A DNA stretch of 64,000 nucleotides from Austropuccinia psidii (GCA_023105745.1 JALGQZ010000009.1:7476937-7540936); one strand, 5' to 3'. Shown: positions 33,885 through 46,297, counted from the first letter of the stretch. Numbers and translations: made by a program. The notes: generated by a model not told the origin, from the sequence alone.

Positions 33885-35255
33885 CTAAAACAAGGCTCAT
33901 AATTTATGAGACTTTTCAGTCCTTCTAAAGGCGCTCAATATTCTCAAGTTAAGGCTCCCATCAGTTATTTCCTCTTCTCGTAACTATTTGTCTTTGTCAT
34001 CTGTCTGGTTCTTGAACCTGCCAAGGTATTGTCTCTGGTCTTTGCCATTGATTCTGATCCTCCTGGATCGAATGAGTTTCCTCATTTGTTAAGTTTAGTC
34101 CTAAAGTTCCACTATGTATTTTGGGATATGAGGTTTTCTTCTGGAAGGAAGCTTGTCCTCCCCAGTCTTTTGGTAGGTTTTCACCAGAATTGCTAGGGAA
34201 ACTGCGTTCTTTCTGGAAAATTACTCAGTATGTCTAAACTCCATTGCATTCTTCCTTATTATCCATGTGATAGTGAAGGGTCCAAAAAGTTATTCTCTCA
34301 TTTTCTCAGGGGCTTTGTCTTTATTAAATTTTAGAATAGATACTAGCACCTGGTAAACCTCCTTGAAGTCCATTTCTCTATGACTCTCATCATATCTCTG
34401 CGTGTTGTACTCCTTTTCCACAACTATGCATTTTGCTTCTGTAACACATGCCTTTTTCCACATATTATGGAAGTCTTTGGCTGTTGGGTGGATGGTTAGA
34501 AGATTTGTTTTCCGGTCATCTACTGATAATAAGGGTTTTTACCCTTTCTCTATCATAGATGGTTATTTCTCTGTGGCTGAGTGCTTTCCAGTATTGTAAG
34601 CCTTCTGTAAGGCTGGTAGAAGTGTGAAACGGTCATGAGTGTATCCTTCATGGTATTCATACTTCACTTTATATTCAGAAAAAAATTCTTATTATTTCCT
34701 CCATTTTTTGGATCATCCTTTCAGCTTGGCCATCTGTTTTTGGATGGTAAGCTTTGGATAATGCAAGATTGATCCCAAGTTTTTCATGGAGATTTTTCAA
34801 GAATTCTGAAGTGCAATTAGGATCCCTCTTTCTGATTACTATCTTGATTGCTCCAAAGTCTTCTATATCTTTATTCCAAAATAGTAGGGCTGTGTCAATA
34901 GCTGTATCCTACTTACGACATGGCAGGCATTTCAAACTCTTACCAAATCTGTCTACCATGACTAAGAATTAATTTTAGTTCTCTTTTCCACCTGGGAAAG
35001 GTCCTGGTACCTAGTTCATTGTAATTATCTCCCATTGGATTTTTGCGCTCTTCTTTGTGTTGGAGTAGCCAATATTTGGTTGCATGTGTTCCATTTTCCT
35101 TCTGGAATCTGTCACAATTTTTTATTTACTCACTCAATTATTTGTCCCACTGGGGCCACCAAGCTATGCTTTCTACCCTTCCTTTGATTCTGTATTCGCT
35201 CAGATGTCCCATATATGAGAAATGATGGCACTCTTGAAGAACCAGTGTGATATGA
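33885..35255 (-). pseudogene. Integrase and chromodomain relic of element L
   Basis: Reading leftward, fragments match the G integrase: the tail [20 protein letters not shown] near 34050, capped by FRRTEKSHK, and degenerate core and zinc-finger stretches further right. Stops and shifts occur throughout and no frame exceeds about 70 codons. It corresponds to about 37673-39015 of G. Confidence 0.75.
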
Positions 35256-36211
35256 TGTAAGTTTTGACTATTAAAAAACAAGTAGATCCTACTAATACTT
35301 GACTTTTTTACTCTGAATTTCCTAATAATACTTAATAATAGAGCTTAAAGTGATTATATTAATAGGATATGATAATAATTAGGGAATAAAAGATATTATA
35401 CTCTTTATAGGAATACATAATTTGTATATTATGGCAATTTATTGTTATCACCAGCAAATGATAAATGTGGAAAAAACTGTTCTTTCATGATAAATAGCAA
35501 TTTATAACTCAAATATTACCAATATCAAAGCTATAACTCAATATAAATACTATTCAGATTGATTCAAGATTATTTTATGTAGAGCTTAAGATAGAAGTAT
35601 TATAATAAGATAAAAATAACTTCCTTTTAACACTTAATATAGTAATTTTGAGTCATTTTATTACTAAAGAAGTAGTTACAATAAAAAATTGAGAGAATGA
35701 AAATTTTTACTATCTTCTGGAGATTCTAAGAGATTTGAAACAATAATAATAAAGTATATATTTAGCAATGTAAAGCTCAGTGATTAATAAATTTTAAGAC
35801 TTTGGTATTGTAAAATATAAGAGCTATATTTAAAAGAATAAAGTGGATCACCTTTTTATTTAATATTTTTTGAATCTAATGCATATAAGGGAGAAAGAGA
35901 GGAAGAAGTGGTCTTGTTAAATTGAATGTTCTTTTCTCTAGTGACCAGATACATCATGGCAGGTGTGTACTGATTCTATCCACTGGAATTGATAAAAATT
36001 TTGAATCTTAGTGATTATTAAATCCCTATTAAACCTTTTTATCTTGTTATTATGCCATATTTTGGAGTTATCACTGTACCTCTATTTTACTGACATCATA
36101 AGCTTAAAAGATGATTATTTTTTGTTTATTTTAGTAGTTTTAATCATAAACTACAAATATAAACCAGTTTTGTCTCTTATTCAACTGTTAAACTTAAATT
36201 AAGATTACAGT
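35256..36211. other. AT-rich piece M, possibly a J-type LTR cut by G
   Basis: It starts TGTAAGTTTTGACTATT where the L homology ends, resembling the J LTR start TGTAAGGCTTTTCTATT, and runs to the left end of G. The resemblance fades after about 60 bp, so the family call is weak. No coding frame is credible; the frame at 36011-36202 is AT-rich noise. Confidence 0.3.
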
Positions 36212-37648
36212 TGTCAGGCTGAGTCTATGAGAAAAGTATTAAACTGTCTTTACAACCTTTAACTATGACTGTGACATGGTAAAAAAGGATTTAAACAGAG
36301 TTATAAGAGTTAAATATGTTTTAATTTAAGAATTAAAGGGCTTTACTATATGAAATATAGTGGTGGTGAGCGCTGTTGAAAGCCCTGGGCGCAGCTTTAC
36401 CTGTTGGGTTAAAATAATAAAGGCTACAGTAATTAATATTAAGATTATACCTGTTTATTACCCAAGAGTAAAACTGTTTTTGACAGTTTACTATGTAGGG
36501 TATTCAAGAGCAGGATGGGGAAAGCATTTCTGGCTGTGAAAAGCCTCCTTTTTATCCTGAAATGCGGGGGAAGGGCTGTTAGACCTTTCCACGTAGAGGA
36601 AGTGAAGATTTTTTCACTCTCCAAGACAGGCTTGTGGTTTTAAAAGGCCTTTATAGCCTGTATTGGGCTCAGATGGGGCTTTGAAACCACATCTGGGCAG
36701 TTTTCACCAATACAGGGTGAAAGCTTTCATCTGGGGACCACATAGCCCTCTTCTGATGTGTATGACACGTAGAATGCTGTACAGAAGCTGTATGGGACCC
36801 CAGTATTGACTGACGTATGAGGTATTGAAGTATAAACATGCTTCTTTGTCTGTTTGACACCTCATAATCATGGTTATGGGATATTATCCCATGGTAAGAC
36901 TGTATTGGAGGAATGTGGGATTTTGACCTTAAAACAGCCATAGCTTTGTTAGTTTTTGAGATATCAAACTCAAACTGGGTTCTGTGTGTCTCCCTGTATG
37001 TTTTCTACACAATGGTTCTCTATTTGATATGGCTATCATTAAATATGGAAAGGTTATTCCATGTACAAGATTTTTATACACATGCCTGGTTTGAGCAAAA
37101 AGCTGTATTGGGCTTGTTTGCCCCCTAACCTCTTCTATAGTTGAGATATGAGGAAAGGGATTACACGATCAGATAACCCTTATTGTGTTCTTTCAAAAAA
37201 GACCCCACTTTAAATATCTCACACTAAAACTGCAGAAGTTAGATGGGAGGTGAATGTTTTGTTCAACCTTTATTGGTCTGAATTTGACCATAACTTCAGT
37301 AATATTGGTGCTAGCTCAGTTTGGCTGGTACCATTGGATAGCCCTTCCTTAGAGCTTCATTTTGCATACCCATTTGATGGGGTTAAGCTTCTCACACTGT
37401 TTTTCAGATGAGAGGTGAAAATTAAGGTTTATTCTCAGCAATAACTTTGAGCATGAGTAACTTTGTTCTTCTTTGTCCTATGATGATGGGACTTGTATGT
37501 TTGGAAAGGGGTGAGTTTCATCTTTTGTTTGATACCTTTTGAGCTAATTTGGCTCAGCTCCATCTTTTGGTGGTATCTTGGCTATACCATTGGTTTATGG
37601 TATTTTGGCTTTCATGCTTGTGCTCTGGTTTTGAGTCACAGGCTGACA
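36212..37648 (-). repeat. 3' LTR of element G (1437 bp)
   Basis: Plus-strand ends TGTCAGGCTGAGTC and GTCACAGGCTGACA, the reverse complement of the C LTR ends, aligning with it throughout. The purine tract GAGGGAGGGTA abuts its inner end. Confidence 0.95.
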
Positions 37649-37667
37649 TACCCTCCCTCTAAAAAAG
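37649..37667 (-). other. Polypurine tract, element G
   Basis: The minus strand reads TTTTTTAGAGGGAGGGTA before the 3' LTR, directly downstream of the pol stop codon. Confidence 0.8.
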
Positions 37668-37672
37668 GCTCA

Positions 37673-39040
37673 TCATTTATGAGACTTTTCAGTCCTCCTG
37701 GAGGCTGTGAATCTCCTTAAATGAAGGTTCCCATCTGGTCTGGCATCTTCTGCCAACCATCTGTCTTTATCAGCTGTTTGGTTCTTGAATCTGACTAAGT
37801 ATTGTCTTTGATCCTTCCCATTAAGTTGGATCTTCCTGGCCCTGATGATTTTACTCACAGGTCCAGGGGAATCCTCCACTTCCACTATCTCTGGTGGTGT
37901 GGGGTTCTTCCTCCTGGAGGGGAATTTTCCCTCCTCTTCTTGAAAGTATGTCTTGACCAAACTCACTTGAAAGACTGGGTGCTTTCTGGAAAATTCCTCT
38001 GTAAGTTTGACTTCCACTGCATTCTTCCCTATCAACTTAATGATAGTGAAGGGCCCTACAAGCAAGTCTCTCATTTTCTTAGGTCCTTCAAGATTATGAA
38101 AGTTCAGTGTAGACACTAGCACCTGGTCCCCTTCCTTAAAGTCAGATTCCAAGTGTGTCTTGTCCCACCTCTTCTTACTATATTCTTTTGCCTCAGCTAT
38201 GCATTTGGCAGCTGTGTCACAATCCCTCTTCCACATATCATGGAAGTCTTTGGCTGTGGGGTGAATGGTCATAAGATTCTTCTTCAAGTGATCCACAGGC
38301 AGCAGGGTATTGCACCCTTTCTCTACCACTGCAGGTGTTTTTCCTGTGGTAGAGTGCTGACTTGTATTATAAGCCAGTTGGACAGCTGGTAGAAGGGTAA
38401 CCCAGTCATGGGTGTATCCCTCATGGTCCTTGTATTCCATGCCATAGGCACAGAACCTTCTAAGGATGTCCTCCATTTTCTGGATCATCCTCTCAGCTAG
38501 GCCATCTTTTTGTAGATGGTAAGCTGTGGAAAATGCAAGCTTGGTGCCAAGCATGTCATATAAGTTGGTCCAAATTTCAGATGTGAACTTTGGGTCCCTA
38601 TCACTAATGATGGCTTTAGGGACTCCACAGGTGGATATTATGTTATTCCAGAAGAGCAGAGCAGTATCCATGGCTGTGTCCTTTTTATGGCATGGTAGAC
38701 ACCTCATGCTCTTTCTGAACCTATCAACTATGATTAGGCAGGCATTGTAGTTTTCTTTGCCCCCTGGGAAAAGTCCCGTGACCCAGTCCATCTTGATGGT
38801 TTCCCATGGGTGTTTGGGTTGCTCTATATGTTGAAGTAACCCATACTTCTTCCCATGTTTCCTATTTGCCTTTTGGCATCTTTCACAAGTGTTGATGTAT
38901 TCACTCAACTCTTGTTCCCACTTGGGCCACCAAGCTGTTCTTGCTACCCTCTCTCTGGTCCTGTCTTCACTCATGTGTACCATATAGGGGCAGTCATGAC
39001 ATTCCTGTAGGATCAGAGAGATGTGGTCTCTGTCTACCAC
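37673..39040 (-). pseudogene. Integrase and chromodomain-like tail of element G (455 codons)
   Basis: A long intact frame. The zinc domain has [14 protein letters not shown] and CERCQKANR (HHCC). The core has [18 protein letters not shown] and [14 protein letters not shown], keeping D, D and E with the usual 35-residue gap. The C-terminal part has [29 protein letters not shown] and a chromodomain-like end with [20 protein letters not shown], then TGA. Upstream the same frame continues through stops into RNase H. The domain itself looks functional, but it is part of a broken polyprotein. Confidence 0.92.
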
Positions 39041-39136
39041 TGTGAGTGCACTTTTTTGCTTCTCCCTGTGTTAAAGCAGGCCATCCACAAGGAAGAGCTT
39101 TTTATCCTTGTAGGCCCTCAACCAGGATTCTTCCAG

Positions 39137-40102
39137 CTAGGATTCCAGCTCTGGACTCCTGTACTTTTTCTGGAGGAGTTGTAGTAATATGCTACACTGT
39201 TTGTGTTTGGCATAGGACTTCAGTACTGCACTGAAAAATTCATTGTGCAGTTTGGAGGAGCTTATTCCCAGTATGGCAGCTTCTGTTTGTTCTGAATCAG
39301 TGTTCCCACTGTCAAGGGTACCACTTCCTGGTGCCCACTCAGAGAATCTGAAGTTCCTCCTCCTAACTATTTCCATAAAATGGATAGGGATCTTAGCTGC
39401 AACCTCAGGGTCATAAGCTTGATTGCTCTTGCCCTCATCCAGTGGCCATCTGCTAAGGACCTCTGCATTGTTCTGACTTTTACCTTCTTTTTATATGATT
39501 TTCATATTCCCTCTATACTCCTGGATAGCTATTTGCCATCTCAGCATGTGCCTATTTGTAGTCTTCATTTTCAGTAAAGACTTCAAGGCTGTGCAGTCTG
39601 TGTAGACTTCAAAGACTGCAGCCTCCAGATAATAAGGGAGTTTTTACAGAGCCCAGACTAAGCATAGACATTCAGTCTGGGTGGCCCCATACCTAGCTTC
39701 AGAATCTTTCAGTTGCCTAGAGATGTAACATATTACTCCCTCTCTTGGTTCACAATCCACAATTTGTCCTTGGTGAAGGGCTGCTCCTAAGCAATGGCTA
39801 CATGCTGCATCTATATATCCCTTGAATGGTAGTTCAAAGTCAGGCAAGATGATAACAGGTGCATTTGTGAGTTCATTTTTGATACTCTCATATGCATCTC
39901 CTCTTTCCTTGGTAATTTCAAAAACTATATCTTTTGAACATAAGTTGTATAAGCTACTAGTTATGTGGGAAAAATTTTGAATGTGGTTTCTGTAGTAGCT
40001 AGCAAACCCAAGGAAAGATTGCATCAGTTTGATGTTCTTTGTTACTGGCTTTTGCAGTACTGCTGCCACTTTATTCTGGTCACTTGCCAGACTAAGACCC
40101 AA
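39137..40102 (-). pseudogene. RNase H and linker of element G
   Basis: In the same frame as the integrase. 40102-39644: DQNKVAAVLQKPVTKNIK, FLGFASYYRNHIQNF, GYIDAACSHCLGAALHQ, GATQTECLCLVWAL. Then, after stops, the ADG/DALSR region and the linker RFSEWAPGSGTLDSGNTDSE (39376-39137). At least three nonsense codons separate the open pieces. No frameshift is needed from 40102 to 37673. Confidence 0.85.
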
Positions 40103-40990
40103 GACTTTATGTCCTAGAGCTAGTAGCTCTTGTTGGCCAAAATTACACTTTTTCAGTGAAATCTTCAGATTGATGGTTGTACATTTACTTAGAACTCTGT
40201 CTATGTATTGTACATTGTCTCCCCATGTCTATTAGTATACCATGATATCATCTATATATACTACCATCCAGACTTCCAATATTTCTTCTTGAAATAGGGG
40301 GTCCATCATCCTCTAGAAGTGGGCTGGTAAATGTTTATGCCAAAAAGAATTATTGTCTACTCATATATACCCATATGTAATATAATTATGAGTAGCTTCA
40401 TGGAGTTTGGTCTAACTCCATTTTTGCTATAAACCTTCATACAGTCCATTTTGGTAGAGTATTTTTCTTTTTCAAGTCTTTGAAAAGCATGAGGTAACCT
40501 AGTTATGGAGTTCCTGTCTTCTTTAATTTAGCTATTAGGTGCTCTGAAATATCCACATAATCTGGATTTGCCATCAAGCAAGTAGATCCGGAGTGATTTG
40601 GTCACTTCCAAAATCTCATTGTATCCACTCTTTCTGATTACATCCATTCCCAGGAGTTAAGTTACATGTTTTCTAGGCTAGTTGGGTTTGGGGGTTTTCT
40701 TAGCATGGGTGGATAAGGCATCTAGATATAGATTTGTATCAGGACCTCTGATTGGTACAGAGGACTCTTCCTCTATGAAAAGGATGGTCTGTTCTTTCTC
40801 AATTTTTCCGTTAAACTTAGTTTTTGTTTTCTTGCGAGGTTAGAGCCCTATTTCCCCTTTTTCAATTCATCCAGTAATCCTTCTAAAGGGCATTGGGTGG
40901 ATATCTGGTATATCACAAGGGAAAGTTTCTTCTCCTTGTTTAAACCTATTGTGATGTGCCTGTCTTTACTATTGTCAGAATCTATTCCAT
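40103..40990 (-). pseudogene. Reverse transcriptase region of element G
   Basis: The palm box reads WMVVYIDDIMVY around 40240-40275, so the catalytic YIDD is present. It is followed by stops and then INLKISLKKCNFGQQELLAL. The N-terminal half (40330-40990) survives only in scraps, such as MDCMKVYSKNGVRPNSMKL, with stops and shifts. Identified by order and alignment with C. Confidence 0.75.
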
Positions 40991-40999
40991 AAATCTTTT

Positions 41000-41690
41000 G
41001 GTAGTCCGTTTCAAGTAGGAATCCCTAGGTTTTGACCTCTTCAAAAAACTAAAAACTCTGGGATGAGCCTGATGTTTCCTTTCCTGTGTTATATTATTTT
41101 CTATTTGATAATGGTCCCTATGGAGGTCAACTTTCCTGATGCACTCTGGAAATTCTTTTCTTTGGTTGGAAAAGGTTTTTTTCCCGATTTTCAAAGTGTT
41201 TCTCCAAGTGGTCCTTGGCTACTATTGAAAATTGTGCTCCACTGTCAATTATCAATGTATGTTGATCATTTTCAACACATACTGTCAGCTTGGTAGCTGT
41301 ACCAGGGAGGTTTTTCATTCCCCTGGTTGTTGTTACCAAGAATGTTTGTCCATACTGTGTGTGTTTGCATAGGATTGTGTTAGTAGTGTCTGGTTATAGA
41401 CCTTCTTCCAACTGTATCTCCTGGATTTCCAGCTGGTTTGCTTCTTGGTACTGCACCAGATGTACTTCTAATGGGTCATTTTCATCCTCATAATTCTCTC
41501 TGATGGCATTTCCCATACTGACAGAGTCCTAATACTATGTCTGAGGTTCTTCCCTGGGGTATTCCTCAATTTCATAGATATTTTTCTTTGCCTTTGGAAA
41601 GTTTGTTCAATATTTTTCTGTGGATCCACAATTTTGACAGGCATTCTTATTCTTGAGAACATCTTCAGCTCTTTATCTGGTTTTTTCTTT
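41000..41690 (-). pseudogene. Protease and zinc-knuckle region of element G
   Basis: 41339-41127 carries QHTLIIDSGAQFSIVAKDHL with an intact DSGA site. Upstream are an acidic linker (NAIRENYEDENDPLEVHLVQ) and a decayed zinc knuckle CQNCGSTEKY in which the His is lost and a stop follows. In C the knuckle is intact and the protease Asp lost, so the two copies complement each other as evidence for the family. Confidence 0.8.
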
Positions 41691-41942
41691 TTTGTCAGCC
41701 CTGAAAAGTTTCTTTCTCTGAATCTTCTGCACTTATAAGAGGATTATTCTCCAATGTTTTTCCTTTTCCTTGAGTCTTTTAAGGTATTGGCGATTTTATC
41801 AAGTTTATAGTCTCTGTTGCATCTGCACTTGACGGCATGCTCCAACTCTCCTGGAAATTGTTTAAGTAGTTTGTGATTTCTCCTTTGAAGATTCACATGA
41901 GGATTGATTGCTTTGATTCTCTTTGACTTTTCACTACACCAC
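41691..41942 (-). pseudogene. gag: Gag of element G, C-terminal piece left of H
   Basis: The minus strand encodes NPHVNLQRRNHKLLKQFPGE, LEHAVKCRCNRDYKLDKIAN and a basic stretch before the zinc knuckle, matching C (ELEHAVK, RCNQNCTLYDIAK). It is cut by H: codons resume across the insertion at 50963 once one ACCAC copy is removed. Confidence 0.8.
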
Positions 41943-42703
41943 TGTCACAGGGGCTCTTCTAAATGAAGAGGGCCTGGCACTCAGTGAACAGACTTACTTA
42001 TGGAGGGCTTAGAAGGAATACTCAAATGATAAGAGTAATGGAGTAAGAGGATAAATTCCTAGTCATAAAATGATAAGTATAAAAAGATATGAGAGAAAAA
42101 CAAAAGCAATAATAAAGAGCCAACCACAAATAATCCTGTACCACTTTTTCAACCTGTTCAGAAAAGAGAAAAGGATTAATAAAGGATATGGCCACCAGGA
42201 CTCTACTGAACAGGTGAGGGAAGGCAAAGACTAACTTAATAATTAATAAAATAATATTTCTTAATGAGAAATAAAATAATATTAAATAATAAATCAAATA
42301 TTTTAATTAACTGGGGGAAAAACCCCCAGGCAGATGAAGAGGGGCTGGTATATGTGAGAAATACCAGCCTTGGAGTATGAGTGTTGAGATACTGGCCTGT
42401 ATGCTGGAAGAAGTTGGATGTGGGATTGAATCCTGTATTGGTGAATCCAATACAGGTTATACAGTCAATACAGGTATCTGCGCCTGTATTGATTACAGGC
42501 CTGTGTTTGGGTCTTGCCTGTATGAAACTGTATTGAGGTCTGAAAACTGTATTTGGAGAATGTTGAATGAAACCCCCTTGCTGATTGGGTTTTGAAGGGT
42601 ATCAATGAAATAATGATTGTTGCTGATTGGGTTTTGAAGGGTATCAATGAAGTAATGATTGTTGAAGATGATTGGTAATGCCCCTGCCTCCTTGGCTGTG
42701 ACA
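41943..42703 (-). repeat. 3' LTR of element H (761 bp)
   Basis: Plus-strand ends TGTCACAGGGGCTC and TTGGCTGTGACA. It lacks 16 bp present in the other LTR, one unit of the CCTGTATT-rich array. It contains a tandem 42-bp duplication (42580-42663), the self-primer match (42299-42312) and the adjoining hairpin (42311-42329). Confidence 0.96.
42580..42663 (-). repeat. Two tandem 42-bp units in the H LTR
   Basis: The unit starts GCTGATTGGGTTTTGAAGG and is repeated twice with one or two differences. Both LTRs carry it (also 50834-50917), so it predates this insertion. Confidence 0.9.
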
Positions 42704-42721
42704 TTATCCCCCTCTTGAAAG
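42704..42721 (-). other. Polypurine tract, element H
   Basis: The minus strand reads CTTTCAAGAGGGGGATAA directly before the 3' LTR. Confidence 0.8.
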
Positions 42722-44396
42722 TGGTGAGCTCTGAGCACCATAAGTATAGTGAGTCTTGATGAGCTTGCAATCAATCCATACAGTTCTTTTCCCCAATTCC
42801 TTAAATTTATCCCATTAACTTTCTTCTTCAATCAATACTCAAACAAAATCTTCATTTAATCACTTGTAGATATCTTCTCCCTGATCTTGATTCTGAATCC
42901 CCTCTTTTCCTTCAAAATGCCTTCATTCTTCTAAAATAATGTTCATTGTTGTCTTGAGTGTCTTCACTAAACTTTTCTTGAGTCCTCATGGATTTTGAAA
43001 AGGGGGTGACCTGGGCTTATGTCCCAGCAACACCTGATTTCATCATAATTTTGAATCTTGAGAGTGTTGGCATAAAATGGCCAATACTTGAGGTTTTGGA
43101 CCATTTCAGAAGTCCTGGCCAAAATCCTTGATTTTGTGATTGAAGGGGTTTTTGGCCAATTTGCGCAAAATGCGCAAATGCGCATAAATGCCATAATGGC
43201 ATATAATGGTGAAAAAATTGAAAAAACTTGATTGATAATGAAAAATTGGCCTTATAAAGTATTCTGGCCATTTTGCGCATTTTTGCGCAAAATGCGCAAT
43301 TATGATGAAATTGGCCAAAAAGGCCTTTTGAAGCCTTTTGAAAAGATAAAAAGGCCTTTTGCGCAAAAGTGCGCAAATTTGCCAATATGCCTAATTAAGC
43401 ATATTTTGATGAAAAATGATAAAACTGAGCTATTTTGAAGCTTTGAGGTTTGATATGGCCATTTGTGCCAAGGTGCATAAATTCATGAAATTGGCCAATT
43501 GGGCCATTTGAAGCAGGGTTTTCCTTTTTGATCTTGATTTCTACCTGAATGTCTTCCTTCTTATCTCCTCCTTGACTGGTCAATTGCCATAAATGCCTTG
43601 ATGATTGGGTTTTTGGCTTTCAATTTTGATCTTAAGGAATGAGTTTAAGGCTGACTTGAAGAAGTTTTGATGAGGGTTATCTGTAGGTGGTCTTTACCAT
43701 TACTAGTGTTTTGCTCTTTGATTATTGAATGAATTGACTCCCCAAACGTGATATGGGAGTGACAACTACTGCTTTTTGAAATAAGAAATAAAAATAAAAA
43801 TAAAAAATAAAAGATACAAGTAAAATAAAATGAAATAAATAAAATAAAAAAAATAAAAATGAAAAAGAATTGAGAGAAAAAGAGAGTAAAGAAAGAAATA
43901 AAAAATGCCTGAGGGTTGTCCTTCTTGTGGTAAGTTGCTTGATTTTGGCCAAAATGTTCTGAAAGATAAAATCAAGCATTTGATGCTCACACCGTGGCCA
44001 AGGTAATGTTTTACAATAAGTAGACCCCTCAGGGATGCATACCAGGAGATGGAACTTACTTTCATAACTTCCACTTCCCATCAAGCACCATAAATGAAAA
44101 AGAAATTATGCCATAACATGAAATGTGGTAATGAATGTCTTGAAAGATAATTTATGGCATTATTAAAGAAAGAAAAGAAAATAAGAGAAAAGATTGGGCC
44201 ATATTTTGATGAAAGGTCCAAATTCTTGAGGGTATGATGTTGCAAGGCCTTCTGAACCTGTCCAAAGAATTGACAAGTGCTCACAAAGTGGCCAAGGTGA
44301 TGCTTACAACAAATTTGGGTAGAATACCCCCTTAAAGGTGCATGCCAGGAGAGGAACTTACTTTCATAAACTCCAATCCCCACCAAGCACCATAAT
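42722..44396 (-). other. 3' non-coding region of element H
   Basis: About 1.7 kb between the pol stop and the polypurine tract. It holds a cluster of eight TGCGCA palindromes (43160-43376), an A-rich simple repeat (about 43785-43870), and a direct duplication of about 110-120 bp (43984-44092 and 44278-44397, sharing GTGGCCAAGGT and ACTTACTTTCATAA). Frames here are low-complexity and not credible genes. This is unusually long for a 3' UTR in this class. Confidence 0.7.
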
Positions 44397-45917
44397 TCAA
44401 ACTCTTGAGGCATTTGGGCCAGGCTTGTCTGGATACAAAGTGTGAAAGTCCTTGACAAGGTCTGGGGAGATGGTAAGGTTGGAAGCTGGTTCTCAAGTTG
44501 TTCTTTCTGGGTCTTCATTGAATCCTTTCCACTCCACTAAATACCATAATGAACCTCTCTTGAGTTTTGAGTCCAGAACCTGAGCCACTTCCCATTCTTC
44601 TTGCTCTTCCACTATTACTGGAGGTGGTGGCAATTGGTGTCGATTTGGGATAGTTGGTTGCTTCACTGGTTCTAACAAGGACACATGGAAAACAGGGTGA
44701 ACTGACTTCCATTGTTGAGGCAACTTGAGGTGATATGCATGGCTGCCAATCTTCTTGAGAACTTCAAAGGGTCCCAACCATCTTTCTGAAAGCTTTTTGG
44801 TGGGTCCTGTTGTCTTGATGTTCTTGGAAGCTAGCCATACTTTGTCCCCAGGTTGGAAATCAGGTGGAATTGCTCTATTTTCATCTGCATACTTCTTAAA
44901 ACACTTTGTTGCTGACTTTAATTCTTCTTTGACAACTTGCTGTACTGATTGGAGTTTTGATGATAACTTTCCAGCAGGTGAATCTTGAGAAATGTGAATT
45001 GAATCAAAGCTGGGATTTCTTCCATAAATGGTGAAAAATGGTGACTGTTTTGTTGATGAATGTTCTGCATTATTATAGGCAAATTCAGCCAGAGGGAGCC
45101 AGGTGTGCCAGTCATCTTGATGGTAACTGACATACATCCAAAGATACTGTTCTAGAATCTGATTTACCCTCTCTGTCTGTCCATCTGTTTCAGGGTGAAA
45201 GGCAGTTGAAAGATCTCTTGATATCTTGAGCTGCTGACACAATTGAGTCCAAAATGATGAAACAAATAATGAACCTCTATCACTAACAATACTTCTTGGA
45301 AGACCATGTTTGGAAAAGACATGATTAATGAGAATTTGAGCTAAGTCCAAAGCAGTGATTGTTGAATATGTTAGAATAAATATTGCCATTTTTGAAAATC
45401 TGTCTACAACTACTAAAATTGAATCAAAGTTGCTTGACAAGGGCAATTGAGTGATAAAGTCCATTGATTAAGGATTCCAAGGACCCAATGTAATTTGAAG
45501 AGGCTTGAGTAGTCCAAACTTCTTATGGTGGATGTTCTTGTTTCTTGAACATTGCTGACATGAGGACACATTGTCCTTGATGATTTGATTCATGCCAGCC
45601 CAATAAAAATCCCTCTTGATGAGCTTGAGGGTCTTCTCCTGGCCAGGATGGCCAGCCAACAGTGAGTCGTGACGCTTTTGAAGAATGTCCAATTGAATTT
45701 CATGATTGCTTGGAATGACTACTCTACCTTTGAACAATAATAATGTTGCTTGAGGTTCAAGAGAATATTCTGAAACTGATTCTCCTCTTGCTAATTTCTT
45801 GAGGATTTCCTTATAATCTTTGTCGTACCATACTTGTCTTTGAATTTGATCAACTACATCTGAAAAGTATTCTTGCTGATGAAATCCACCCCCCTCTCTG
45901 GGTACACTTTGTCCCAA
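44397..45917 (-). pseudogene. Integrase and chromodomain of element H
   Basis: Zinc domain: RHDSLLAGHPGQEKTLKLIK and CQQCSRNKN (45917-45468). A single TAA separates it, in frame, from the core (45464 down): MDFITQLPL, SIVSDRGSLF and AFHPETDGQTERVNQ keep D, D and E. The SH3-like part has PGDKVWLASKNI. The chromodomain reads WEVAQVLDSKLKRGSLWYLV and EWKGFNEDPERTT, then TGA where this fold normally has the Trp of TWEP, then EPASNL and a natural end at 44397. Two nonsense codons inactivate it. Confidence 0.92.
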
Positions 45918-46297
45918 CGTGACAAGGCATCTGGTAAAGTGGCCAGCCTGCCTGGGCAGTAGGTGATGATAAAATGGAATTCGGATAGGAATTCAGCCCA
46001 ACAGGCTTGACGACGAGTAAGGACTTTGGAGGACATAAAATACTGAAGGGAACAATGGTCTGTCAAGACCTCAAAGGAATCAGAAAAAGAAAGGAGAAAT
46101 GCTCTCCAGCGCTTGAGAGCCCAAACTATGCCAAGGAGTTCCTTGTCATGAATTTCATAGTTGAGTTCAGCTGGTAAGATCTTGCGACTATCAAATGCAA
46201 TGGGATGCTTTCCTGAGTCATTCACCTGACTCAGTACAGCACCCAAGGCATAATCAGAAGCATCAGTCTCTACAATAGTTGGTAGAGAAAGATTCAA
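45854..46297 (-). pseudogene. RNase H of element H
   Basis: TIVETDASDYALGAVLSQV, YEIHDKELLGIVWALKRWRA, FEVLTDHCSLQYF and TLPDALSRWD show the four acidic positions in order. It overlaps the neighbouring frames at both ends because of indels, so the polyprotein is broken here by at least two frame changes. Confidence 0.9.

Larger units (their letters stand above)
31870..35255 (-). mobile_element. Element L: decayed C-family relic (3' LTR plus pol end)
   Basis: Minus-strand relic of the C/G family. A strongly diverged LTR (about 31870-33874, split by insert N) is followed by a purine tract and the last 1.4 kb of pol. Alignment with G starts at the LTR and stops abruptly at about 35255, next to a TGTAAG end (M), which suggests that the rest was displaced by a later insertion. 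The left edge is approximate because the LTR end has decayed. Confidence 0.75.

Noticed and set aside
36011..36202. 63-codon hydrophobic frame next to G
   Set aside because: Translation of AT-rich DNA into I, L, Y and F; no homologue in the window and no gene context.
43160..43376. CRISPR-like array suggested by regularly spaced TGCGCA
   Set aside because: Repeats are 6 bp, spacers 8-9 bp or irregular, in a eukaryotic retroelement; nothing like a CRISPR array.
43722..44084. 120-codon minus-strand frame in the H 3' region
   Set aside because: Half of it is a phenylalanine/leucine run from the A-rich simple repeat and the rest is part of the duplicated non-coding segment.
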